Below, one piece after another: positions 35,254 to 44,933 of a DNA stretch of 64,000 nt. The notes under the pieces were generated by a model, which did not search any database, was not told the origin of the DNA, and saw only the letters and a list, made by a program, of their open reading frames with translations. The stretch covers positions 3,470,606 through 3,534,605 of the forward strand of contig NZ_KI911782.1 in the NCBI RefSeq assembly GCF_000515395.1, in the 5' to 3' direction. Made by a program: the position numbers and the translations under genes. Positions within the stretch are counted from its first letter, which is position 1. Every line of letters begins with the position of its first letter. The stretch is from Jiangella gansuensis DSM 44835. GTDB taxonomy: Bacteria; Actinomycetota; Actinomycetes; Jiangellales; Jiangellaceae.

Positions 35254-37235
35254 CGCACCTCCAGGTGGAGTCGGGCCTCCACGATGGTCCCATGGGGAAC
35301 GGCGTCGGTGACGGTGAGCGAGCCGCCCTGTTCCTCGGCGCGTTCGCGCATGGACCTCATGCCGACGCCCGCGGACCCAGTGGCGCGGCTCCCGATCCCG
35401 ACGCCGCCGTCGGCCACCCGGACGACGAGGTGGTCGTTGGTGACCTGGATCGTCACCGCGCACCGGGATGATCCGCTGTGCCGGCGCACGTTCGTCACCG
35501 CCTCGGCGATGATGCCGTATGCGGCACCGGCCGCCGGCGCGGGCAGGGGGTCGGGTGGTTCTCCCGTCACCCGGACGACGACATCGAGCCCGCTCGCGCT
35601 CCACCGCGCCGCCAGTTCCTCTACAGCGGCGACGAGGCCGAGTTCGTCCAGCACCGGTGGGAGCAGGTGCCGGGAGAGCTGGCGGACGTCCTCGACCCTG
35701 CCGTCCAGCTCGTCCTGCAGCGCTGTCAGCAGCGCCGCCGCCCGGTCCGGATCGCGTTCGACGAGGTTCCGCGCGCCCTGCAGCCCCAGCCGGATGCCTG
35801 CGAGCGAGGGTCCCAGACCGTCGTGGAGCTCGCGGCGGATCACCCGGCGCTCCTCGAGCCGCACCGACGTCAGCCGCCGCCGGGCGTCGTCGAGGTCGCG
35901 GGCGGCGCGGGTCAGCGCCACCCCGGCGCCGACGACGGTGGCGAGCTCGCCGAGATGCCGCTGGTCGCGTGCGCTCATGGCCTCGCCGGGCGGTGTGGTC
36001 ACGGCGAGCCTGGCCACTTCCTCACCGCGGTGCATGACGGGGGAGTCGACCGGCTCACTGGTCGGTGTCCCGGACGACGCCACCGTCGCGCCGTCGACGA
36101 CCAGCGCCACCGACTCCAGGCGCAGCGCCTCGCCGACGCTGCCGACCAGCCCCGTGAGCAGGTCCTCCGGATCCGCGGCCCGGCCGAAGTGCGCGCCCAC
36201 GCGCCGGAAGGCGCGGTCGGGGTCGGCGCCGGTGCCGTGCACGAGCCGGCGTACGCGCTGCTCTATCCACCAGCGCGACGGCTGGACGGCGATGACGACC
36301 ACGGCCGCCGCCACCCACTGCGCGATCCCCTCGCCCGGAACGATCCCGGAGACGAGGGCGGCCACGGCCACGTACGCGGCTGCCAGTGCCACTGTCAGCG
36401 TGCCGGCGACGACGGCCCGGCTCACCGGCAGGTCGAGCCCCCACATCCGCTGCCGGAGGACGGACACGAGGATCGCTGCCGGGAACAGCGCCTGGGCGGC
36501 GATGTGCAGCACCGGGGTGAACCAGAACGGCAGCCCGGTGGCGGGAAGTGCGAGCGGCGCGAAGGACACCGCCATGACCGTGGTGCCGAGAGCGAGCCAG
36601 CCGAGTCCGACCCGTTCCTCGACGGGTCCGCGGCGCCATCGCCACGCCGCCTCGGCGGCGGCGGCGCCCCCGACGGCGACCATCGCGGCGATGAACACCT
36701 CGAAGTACTCGTCATAGTCGACGATGCGGCTGAACGTGAACGCCGCTGTCACCGCGGCCCCGGCGACGACGCCCCACCGGGCCTGGCCGAGCGGATGGTC
36801 GCGGATCAGCCACGGTATGACGAGGAACAGCGCCAGCGTGCCGGGCACCCAGGTGATGCCCTGCAGCGGATCGATCCAGGACAGCCCGGGAAGCCCGGGC
36901 CGGCGGCCGGCGAGCCCGGTCCACGCGTAGGAGAACGCCGCGACCGCGCCGCCGACCGCGGTGACGGCGAGGATCCACGGCACCGGGCCGGGCCGTCGCG
37001 ACAACGTCACCCCGGCGACGGTGCCGTAGACGGCGGCGACCGTGACATCGACGACGAAGAACCACAGGTCCGCCGTGACCGGCGGACGAGCCGCGATCAG
37101 GACGCCGATCGAGACCGCCGCGATCACCCACGAGGTGACCGCGACGGTCCCGGCGGCACGTGCGGCACCCGGACCGGCGCCCCCCACCGGTCGCGGTGCC
37201 GCCGTGACCCGCACCGACTCCGCAGTTACGTCCAC
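35250..37235 (-). CDS. Membrane sensor histidine kinase (HisKA_3 / NarX type)
   Basis: I place the start at GTG 37235 because GAGGGGGGACAGAAC precedes it; an in-frame ATG at 37274 is the alternative. The 661-aa protein has about nine hydrophobic segments in its first half (for example TSWVIAAVSIGVLIAA and VAGTLTVALAAAYVAVAALV), a GAF-like region, then EERRVIRRELHDGLGPSLAG with the phosphorylated His. The ATPase domain follows: AYGIIAEAVTNVRRHSG (N box), VRVADGGVGI (G1) and GVGMRSMRERAEEQGG (G2). The multispan sensor suggests a membrane or cell-envelope signal. It is coupled by overlap to the response regulator. Confidence 0.9.
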   Translation of the reverse strand: MDVTAESVRVTAAPRPVGGAGPGAARAAGTVAVTSWVIAAVSIGVLIAARPPVTADLWFFVVDVTVAAVYGTVAGVTLSRRPGPVPWILAVTAVGGAVAAFSYAWTGLAGRRPGLPGLSWIDPLQGITWVPGTLALFLVIPWLIRDHPLGQARWGVVAGAAVTAAFTFSRIVDYDEYFEVFIAAMVAVGGAAAAEAAWRWRRGPVEERVGLGWLALGTTVMAVSFAPLALPATGLPFWFTPVLHIAAQALFPAAILVSVLRQRMWGLDLPVSRAVVAGTLTVALAAAYVAVAALVSGIVPGEGIAQWVAAAVVVIAVQPSRWWIEQRVRRLVHGTGADPDRAFRRVGAHFGRAADPEDLLTGLVGSVGEALRLESVALVVDGATVASSGTPTSEPVDSPVMHRGEEVARLAVTTPPGEAMSARDQRHLGELATVVGAGVALTRAARDLDDARRRLTSVRLEERRVIRRELHDGLGPSLAGIRLGLQGARNLVERDPDRAAALLTALQDELDGRVEDVRQLSRHLLPPVLDELGLVAAVEELAARWSASGLDVVVRVTGEPPDPLPAPAAGAAYGIIAEAVTNVRRHSGSSRCAVTIQVTNDHLVVRVADGGVGIGSRATGSAGVGMRSMRERAEEQGGSLTVTDAVPHGTIVEARLHLEVR

Positions 37236-37296
37236 GTTCTGTCCCCCCTCGCAGAACGCCAACATTAAAGCCGGGCGGGGACTGTGGGCGCCAGCG

Positions 37297-38067
37297 TCAG
37301 CCGGCGGAGTGCCCAGCGGGCACCCCGGTGGCCGTCCCGGAGGCGCTGCCCTGGGTCCGCCGGTCGCCGAACGCGAAGCCCAGCGCGGTGGCCAGCAGCC
37401 AAAGCGGGCCGAAGAACGCCGCCATGTACTGCAGCGGCGAGATCCCGAGGAGCAGGGTCGCCAGGCCGAGGACCAGGCCGGCCCAGCCGAGCCAGCGCGG
37501 GACGGCCCGATGCCGCACTCCCGCGACACCGACCGCGAGGGCGCTCATGCCGGCGCCGATCCACACCCATGGCACTGTGCCGAGCCAGTGCCCCACGGTC
37601 ACCGCGAACTCCGGTGCGAGTTCGTCCTCCGGTGCCTGCAGGCCGAAGATGATCTCGGTGTCGAGGCTGGTCCCCATGAGCTGGGCCACCATGACGAGCA
37701 CGAGGCCGACCAGGGCCACCGTCGGCGCCAGGCTGGCCGGTCCGAGCCCGGCCCGCAGCCGCCTGGCCAACCCGGCCGCGAACACGGCGAGCAGCGGCAG
37801 GCCGGCCAGCGTCAGGACGTGGAAGGCGAGGATCTCGCCGACCATGTCGCGCATGTTGTCCGTGACCGCGACGGCGTCGCCGATCGCGTCCTCGTCGTAG
37901 ACGGCGCTGATGCCGAGGTTGGCGATCACGCCGCCGATACCGGCGATGCCAGCGCCGACGCCGGCGAGTGCCCACCAGCGTCGGCCGGGTCCGGGCGTCG
38001 CGGAAGCCGCCGCGGCGGCCGATGGCGCCCAGTCGCCGGCCGTTCCCGGCTGGATGGTGCTGGACAT
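37297..38067 (-). CDS. Integral membrane protein, DUF4386-like
   Basis: The ATG at 38067 follows AGGGGGCACAGC. The 256-aa product begins MSSTIQPGTAGDW, then has an Ala-rich linker and about six membrane segments, including WWALAGVGAGIAGIGGVIAN, ILAFHVLTLAGLPLLAVFAA and WLGWAGLVLGLATLLLG. No catalytic motif is visible. It lies 62 bases upstream of the sensor kinase in the same direction and could be co-transcribed, perhaps modulating or being controlled by it. The function is unknown. Confidence 0.75.
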   Translation of the reverse strand: MSSTIQPGTAGDWAPSAAAAASATPGPGRRWWALAGVGAGIAGIGGVIANLGISAVYDEDAIGDAVAVTDNMRDMVGEILAFHVLTLAGLPLLAVFAAGLARRLRAGLGPASLAPTVALVGLVLVMVAQLMGTSLDTEIIFGLQAPEDELAPEFAVTVGHWLGTVPWVWIGAGMSALAVGVAGVRHRAVPRWLGWAGLVLGLATLLLGISPLQYMAAFFGPLWLLATALGFAFGDRRTQGSASGTATGVPAGHSAG

Positions 38068-38212
38068 GCTGTGCCCCCTGTGTGTTCGTGCGACCACCCC
38101 CGTGGCCGTCGCTCGGCAGTGATCCTGCCGAGCCCGGTGTCCCGGGCGGAAGGGCCGCGGGCCCGACTTCCCGGGACGGTGACGGGGGCTCCGCACGCTC
38201 CGCCGAGACCGG

Positions 38213-38277
38213 CCCGCCCCGCCCCCTCGGCCCGTCCCGCCCCCCTCGGCCCGTCCCGCCCCCTCGGCCCGCCCCCG
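38213..38277. repeat. GC-rich ~19-bp tandem repeats (about 3 copies)
   Basis: Units of the form CCCTCGGCCCGTCCCGCC occur three times in a row, the last imperfect. The tract is non-coding and lies between the membrane-protein promoter region and a large hairpin. Confidence 0.7.
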
Positions 38278-38351
38278 GTTGACCTTGGAGAATCCGCGGA
38301 ATCAATCGGACATTTCGCCCCGCGATTCCGCGGAAACTCCAAGATCAACGG
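38275..38351. terminator. Long imperfect hairpin between 38067 and 38404
   Basis: A left arm at 38275-38303 (containing TTGGAGAATCCGCGGAATC) pairs with a right arm at 38324-38351 (GATTCCGCGGAAACTCC and onward) with few mismatches. It probably ends transcription of the leftward PLP-enzyme gene. Confidence 0.6.
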
Positions 38352-38403
38352 GAGCGAGCGGGCGGGCCGGCCGCGCGAAGCGGACTGACCCGACCCGGCC
38401 GCC

Positions 38404-39525
38404 CTACCAGCCGCGGACCCGGTTCCAGATGGCGGTGGTGCCGTCGGTGCGATGTACGTGGTAGCAGTCGAACTGCGCCGCGGTCGCGCACGCGTGGTTC
38501 GGCAGGATCCGCACTCTGGTCCCGACGGGGAGCTCCGGCAGCGGTCGGGCGCTGCCCTCGCGCAGGCTCAGCGTGCCGTGCTCCTGGCTGGCGCCACTCA
38601 TGACGAGGTCCGGGATGAGAGTGCCGTCGAGGGTGGTGACCAGGCCGTAGCCCTGATCGACCGCCTGGTTGGCGGTGCCACGGTCGCGGCTGGTCGCCAT
38701 CCACCCGCCGTCGGTGATGATCCAGCCCTTGCCGGGCTGGTGGCCGATGACGGTGACGACGACTCCGAGCGCGAGGTCGTCGACGGTGCACACGCCGATA
38801 CCGGCCATGACGAGGTCGAAGAAGACGTAGTTGCCGGCGCGCACCTCGGTGATGCCGGTGAGATCGTCGTAGGCGTGCGCCGTCGGTGTGGAGCCGATGC
38901 TGACGACCGGGCAGGCGAACCCGGCCCGGCGCAGCGCGTCGGCCGCGGCGACCGTGCAGTCGCGTTCGTTGCGGGCCGCGGCGAGCATGGCTTCCGGTGT
39001 GCCGGCGAAGTACGACTCGCCCGCGTGGGCGAGGACACCGGCCAGTGACCCGGTGACGTCGAGCACCCGCGCGATCTCCGGCAGTGCCGGGTCGCCGGGT
39101 TCGATGCCGCCGCGGTGGCCGTCGCAGTCGATCTCGACCAGGGCAGGGACGGCATGTCCGGCCCGCTCGGCGGCCTCGTGGACGGCGCGAGCCTGCTCGA
39201 TGCTGTCTAGCAGGACGGTGACGGTGACGCCCTGTGCCTGCAGGCTGACGACGCGGGCCAGCTTGTGCGGCGCGATGCCGACCGCGTACAGGATGTCGGT
39301 GTATCCGGCCGCTGCGAACACCTCGGCCTCGGCGAGCGTCGAGACCGTGATCGGGCCCGGCCCGTCGGGGAACAGATGCGCCGCGATCTCGGTCGACTTC
39401 GTGGTCTTCACATGCGGACGCAACGTCACAGCGTGCGGTGCGAGCCGGTCCCGCAGCCGCCGGATGTTGCGCTGCATGGTCGCTTCGTCGACGACGGCGT
39501 ACGGGGTGTCCGGCGCGGTGGTCAT
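38404..39525 (-). CDS. D-threonine aldolase / D-serine deaminase-like PLP enzyme (alanine racemase fold III)
   Basis: AGAGAGG lies 9 bases before the ATG at 39525; the ATG at 39534 would have no spacing. The 373-aa protein has an N-terminal alanine-racemase-type barrel with the PLP lysine in RPHVKTTKS (K40), a VEIDCDGHRGG segment and SIGSTPTAHA for phosphate binding. The C-terminal DSD1-like beta domain ends with ILPNHACATAAQF, whose His and Cys are the zinc ligands of eukaryotic-type D-serine dehydratase and related D-threonine aldolases. It should cleave or deaminate a D-hydroxy-amino acid. It is transcribed divergently from the membrane synthase gene at 39649. Confidence 0.85.
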   Translation of the reverse strand: MTTAPDTPYAVVDEATMQRNIRRLRDRLAPHAVTLRPHVKTTKSTEIAAHLFPDGPGPITVSTLAEAEVFAAAGYTDILYAVGIAPHKLARVVSLQAQGVTVTVLLDSIEQARAVHEAAERAGHAVPALVEIDCDGHRGGIEPGDPALPEIARVLDVTGSLAGVLAHAGESYFAGTPEAMLAAARNERDCTVAAADALRRAGFACPVVSIGSTPTAHAYDDLTGITEVRAGNYVFFDLVMAGIGVCTVDDLALGVVVTVIGHQPGKGWIITDGGWMATSRDRGTANQAVDQGYGLVTTLDGTLIPDLVMSGASQEHGTLSLREGSARPLPELPVGTRVRILPNHACATAAQFDCYHVHRTDGTTAIWNRVRGW

Positions 39526-39648
39526 ACGGGCCATCCTCTCTGGTCCGGTGTGGGACTCGTGGCGCCGCGTGCCCACGAGGCGGTCGCGGTCACGGCCGGC
39601 CGCCGGTAGTACGGTCACTTCGACCGCCGCCGGAAGGAGAGTCACGTC

Positions 39649-41127
39649 GTGAAGTCCCCGGGGATCGGTACCCGCGCGGGCGCCGTTCTCGTGTTCGGTT
39701 CGTCCGCGGCCGTGCTGGTGGTCGAACTGGCCGCGCTGCGGCTGCTGGCGCCCTACGTCGGGCTGACGCTCGAGATGAACACGATCGTCATCGGCATCGC
39801 GCTGGCGGCTATCGCGTTCGGGTCGTGGGCGGGTGGCCGCGCGGCGGACCGGGTCTCGCCGCGCCGGAGCCTGGGGCCGCTGCTGGTCCTGTCCGGGCTG
39901 GGGGTCACGGTGACCCCGACGCTGGTGCGGCTGGCCGGCGACGGCCCGGCCGTCCTGCTGGTCGGTGGCGCCTGCATCCTGGTGCCCGCGGCGCTGCTGA
40001 CCGCTGTCACACCGATGGTCACCAAGCTGCTGCTGGTCGACCTGGCGTCCACCGGCACGGTGGTCGGCAAGCTGTCGGGCATCGGAACGGCCGGGGGTAT
40101 CGCCGGGACCGTCCTCACCGGGTTCGTCCTGATCTCGGTCGTCCCCGTGAGCACGATCATGCTCGTCCTCGGAGTGACCCTGGTCGTGGTGGGTGTGCTG
40201 GTCGATCTCGCGGTGCGCCGCCGGCCGGCTCCTCGGCAGGTCCTGGTGGGTTTGGTCGTCGTCGGCGGTGGTGTCGCCGGCGCCGCCGCCGTGCCCAGCG
40301 GCTGCGACGCCGAAACCCGCTACCACTGTGCCGCGGTGGTCGACGACCCCGACCGCGACAGCGGCCGGGTGCTGGTGCTCGACGGCGTGCGGCATTCCTA
40401 CGTCGACCTCGACGACCCGGAGTACCTCGACTTCGCCTATGTCCAGGCGATGGCGTCGCTGGTCGACACCGCGTACGCACCTGGACAGCCGCTGGACACC
40501 TACCACCTCGGCGCCGGCGGGCTGTCGATGCCGCACTATCTGGACGCCGTGCGCCCGGGTTCGACCAGCGTGGTCTCCGAGATCGACCCCGGTGTCGTCC
40601 AGGTGGACCGGGAGCGCCTGGGCGCGCGGACCGGCGACGACCTGCAGGTGCGGGTGGAGGACGGTCGGACCGGCGTCCGCGGCATCGCGACCGGCTCCCG
40701 GGACCTGGTCGTCGGCGACGCGTTCGGCGGCGTCAGCGTGCCCTGGCACCTCACCACCGTCGAGGCGGTCGCCGACATCCAGCGCGTGTTGCGTCCCGGT
40801 GGCATCTACACCCTCAACATGATCGACCACGGCGAGCTCGCGTTCGCCCGGGCTGCCGTCGCCACCTTGGGGGAGCGGTTCGCCCACGTCGCCGTCGCGA
40901 CGGCTCCGGACACCTGGGCCGGCCGCGACGGCGGGAACCTCGTCGCGGCCGCATCCGACAGCGCCCTGGACCTGGCCGCGTGGGGTGAGCGCCTGGCCGA
41001 GCGGGGCAGCGACTGGAGCGTCGTCGGCGGGCCCGGCCTGGAGGACTGGATCGGGGACGCCCGGGTGCTCACCGACGATTTCGCCCCGGTCGACCAGTTG
41101 CTCACGCCGTACCCTCGCCGGGGGTGA
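39649..41127 (+). CDS. Membrane-fused spermidine-synthase-like protein
   Basis: The GTG at 39649 follows GGAAGGAGAG. The first ~205 residues hold six or seven membrane helices: AVLVFGSSAAVLVVELAALR, and LEMNTIVIGIALAAIAFGSW as in polyamine-synthase membrane fusions. They are followed by a soluble Rossmann methyltransferase-like domain: HLGAGGLSMPHYL, VVSEIDPGVVQVDRE for cofactor binding, and VVGDAFGGVSVPWHL at the position of the catalytic Asp. Such fusions are widespread, but their product is often unknown; they may make polyamines or modify a membrane compound. The length (492 aa) is normal for the fused type. Confidence 0.85.
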   Translation: MKSPGIGTRAGAVLVFGSSAAVLVVELAALRLLAPYVGLTLEMNTIVIGIALAAIAFGSWAGGRAADRVSPRRSLGPLLVLSGLGVTVTPTLVRLAGDGPAVLLVGGACILVPAALLTAVTPMVTKLLLVDLASTGTVVGKLSGIGTAGGIAGTVLTGFVLISVVPVSTIMLVLGVTLVVVGVLVDLAVRRRPAPRQVLVGLVVVGGGVAGAAAVPSGCDAETRYHCAAVVDDPDRDSGRVLVLDGVRHSYVDLDDPEYLDFAYVQAMASLVDTAYAPGQPLDTYHLGAGGLSMPHYLDAVRPGSTSVVSEIDPGVVQVDRERLGARTGDDLQVRVEDGRTGVRGIATGSRDLVVGDAFGGVSVPWHLTTVEAVADIQRVLRPGGIYTLNMIDHGELAFARAAVATLGERFAHVAVATAPDTWAGRDGGNLVAAASDSALDLAAWGERLAERGSDWSVVGGPGLEDWIGDARVLTDDFAPVDQLLTPYPRRG

Positions 41128-41148
41128 CGACGCCGGCGGCGCGGCCGG

Positions 41149-42587
<1,439 letters not shown>

Positions 42588-42591
<4 letters not shown>

Positions 42592-44933
42592 GCGGTGATC
42601 TCCAGTTCTCCGGTCCGGGTGGAGGTGGTGGTGCCGTCGGGGGTCCGGGCGGTGAAATCGGACAGGTCGGTGGAGCGGATCCGGGTGCTCCCGTCGCGGC
42701 GGACGATGGTGAAGTGTGCCTGACGGCCCCCCGGGGTGGTGACCCGCAGGTCACTGTCGCCGTCCGGGCCGGGGAAGACCCGCAGCGTCAGGCCGTCGGT
42801 GTACTCCGCGTCGGGCTGCGCCTCGCTGGGCCCGAACGGGATCACCGCGCCCGGGCGCACGTAGAGCGGGACGCTGTCGAACCCGTGCACCTCACGCCGC
42901 CAGCCGCCGCCGTCGACGGTCTCGCCGCTCAGCAGGTGCGTCCACCGTCCCGGCGGCAGGTAGAAGTCGACGGTGCCGTCGGCGGAGAAGACCGGCGCGA
43001 CCAGCAGATCCGGGCCCAGCAGGTACTGCCGGTCCAGGTGTTCCACCGCGGGGTCGCCGGGGAAGGCCAGCTGCATCGGCCGCATGACCGGCACCCCGCT
43101 CCGGCTCGCGTCCAGGCCGGCCTGGAACAGGTACGGCATCAGGGAGTTCTTCAGCCGGGCGAAGCGGCGCATCACCGAGACGGCGCTCTGCGGATCTGCC
43201 TCGTCGCGGCCCTCGGCCTGGTCGAACAGCCACGGCACCCGGTAGCTGGTCGAGGCGTGCAGCCGGGTGTGGCTGGAGAGCAGGCCGAACACCGTCCAGC
43301 GCTTGAAGACGGCCGGGTCGGGCATGCCTTCGAAGCCGCCGACGTCGTGGCTCCAGTGCGCGAAACCGCTGAGGGCCAGCGACAGCCCGCCGCGCAGCGT
43401 CTCGGCCATCGACTCGAAGGACGACGAGCTGTCGCCGCCCCAGTGCACCGGCATCCGCTGCCCACCGGCGGTGGCCGCGCGGGCGAAGACGACCGCTTCG
43501 CCGGTCCCGCGCTCCTTCTCCAGCACGTCGAAGACCGCCCGGTTGTACAGCTGGGCGTACCAGTTGTGCATGTCCCCGGGGCGGGAGCCGTCGTGCCACA
43601 CCACGTCGGTGGGGATCCGCTCGCCGAAGTCGGTCTTGATGGCGTCGACGCCCTGGCGCAGGAGGCCGCGCAGCTTCTCCTGGTACCACCGGGTCGCCTC
43701 CGGGTTGGTGAAGTCGACCAGGCCCATACCGGCCTGCCACATGTCCCACTGCCAGACCGAGCCGTCGGCCCGGCGCACCAGGTAGCCGTGGTCACGGGCC
43801 TCGGCGAACAGTGCGGAGCGCTGCGCGATGTAGGGGTTGAGCCAGGCGCTCACTCGCAGGCCGCGTTCGCGCAGCCGGGCGAGCATGCCCTCCGGGTCGG
43901 GGAAGACGCGCGGGTCCCATTCGAAGTCGGTCCAGTTGAACTCGCGCATCCAGAAGCAGTCGAAGTGGAAGACGCTCAGCGGGATGTCCCGTTCCCGCAT
44001 GCCGTCGACGAACGACGTCACCGTCGCCTCGTCGTAGTCGGTGGTGAAGCTCGTGGACAGCCACAGCCCGTAGGACCACGCCGGGACGGTGGCGGCCCGC
44101 CCGGTGAGCGCGGTGTACCGCTCCAGGATGCGCTCCGGCGTGGGGCCGTAGAGGACCATGAAGTCGAGGCTCTCGCCGGCGACGGAGAACTGGACCTGCT
44201 CGACGGTCTCGGATCCCACCTCGAACGAGACGTGGTCGCGGTGGTTGACCAGGACGCCGTAGCCGCGGTTGGTCAGGTAGAACGGGACGTTCTTGTAGGC
44301 AAGGTCGCTCGACGTGCCGCCGTCGGCGTTCCAGACGTCCACCGTCTGGCCGTTCTTGACCAGCGGGCCGAACCGCTCACCGAGGCCGTAGACGAGTTCG
44401 CCGACGCCGAGGGAGAGCTGTCCGCGCAGGTAGGTAGGCGCGGGCGCCAGACCGGTGCCGGTCACGCCGGCCAGGCCGGTCGGCTCGGCGGCGACGGCGG
44501 CGCCGGGCGCGAGCCGCATGAACCCGAGCGACTTGTGTCCGCTGCGTGTCAGCACCTGTCCGTCGGCGGCGAAGCTGAGGTCCCACGGCGCACCCGGTGC
44601 GATCCGGGCCTCCAGCGGGCCGGTGCGCAACACCCCGCCAGCCTCGTCGACGGTGGTGACAGCCGCCCCTTCGGTGGCTCCGACGAGGTCGAAACCCGGA
44701 TCGGTGGGGGAGCCGACATGCCGCTCCACCCGGACGCGGGCGACCCCTTCCAGCGGGCTGGACAGGGTGACGGTGAGCATGGGCCGGTTCAGCGTGTCAC
44801 CGCGTCGCGTGATGACCTTCGTCGGCGCCGAGACGACGATGCTGTCGTCGCGGCGTTCGATGTCGTACGCCTCCTGGGCGTACAGCGCGTCGACTCCGGG
44901 GCGCAGGGTCCAGAATCCGTCGGTGAACTTCAA
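42588..44933 (-). CDS. yicI: GH31 alpha-xylosidase (YicI-like)
   Basis: The TTG start at 44933 overlaps the upstream stop as TTGA. The 781-aa protein has an N-terminal beta-sandwich with [20 protein letters not shown], then the GH31 barrel. The nucleophile Asp is in [18 protein letters not shown], a segment nearly the same as that of E. coli YicI alpha-xylosidase, followed by HNWYAQLYN. The acid/base Asp is in [31 protein letters not shown] lines the active-site entrance. The YicI-type wording favours alpha-xylosidase over alpha-glucosidase. The protein is cytosolic and should trim xylosyl branches from imported xyloglucan oligosaccharides. Confidence 0.92.
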
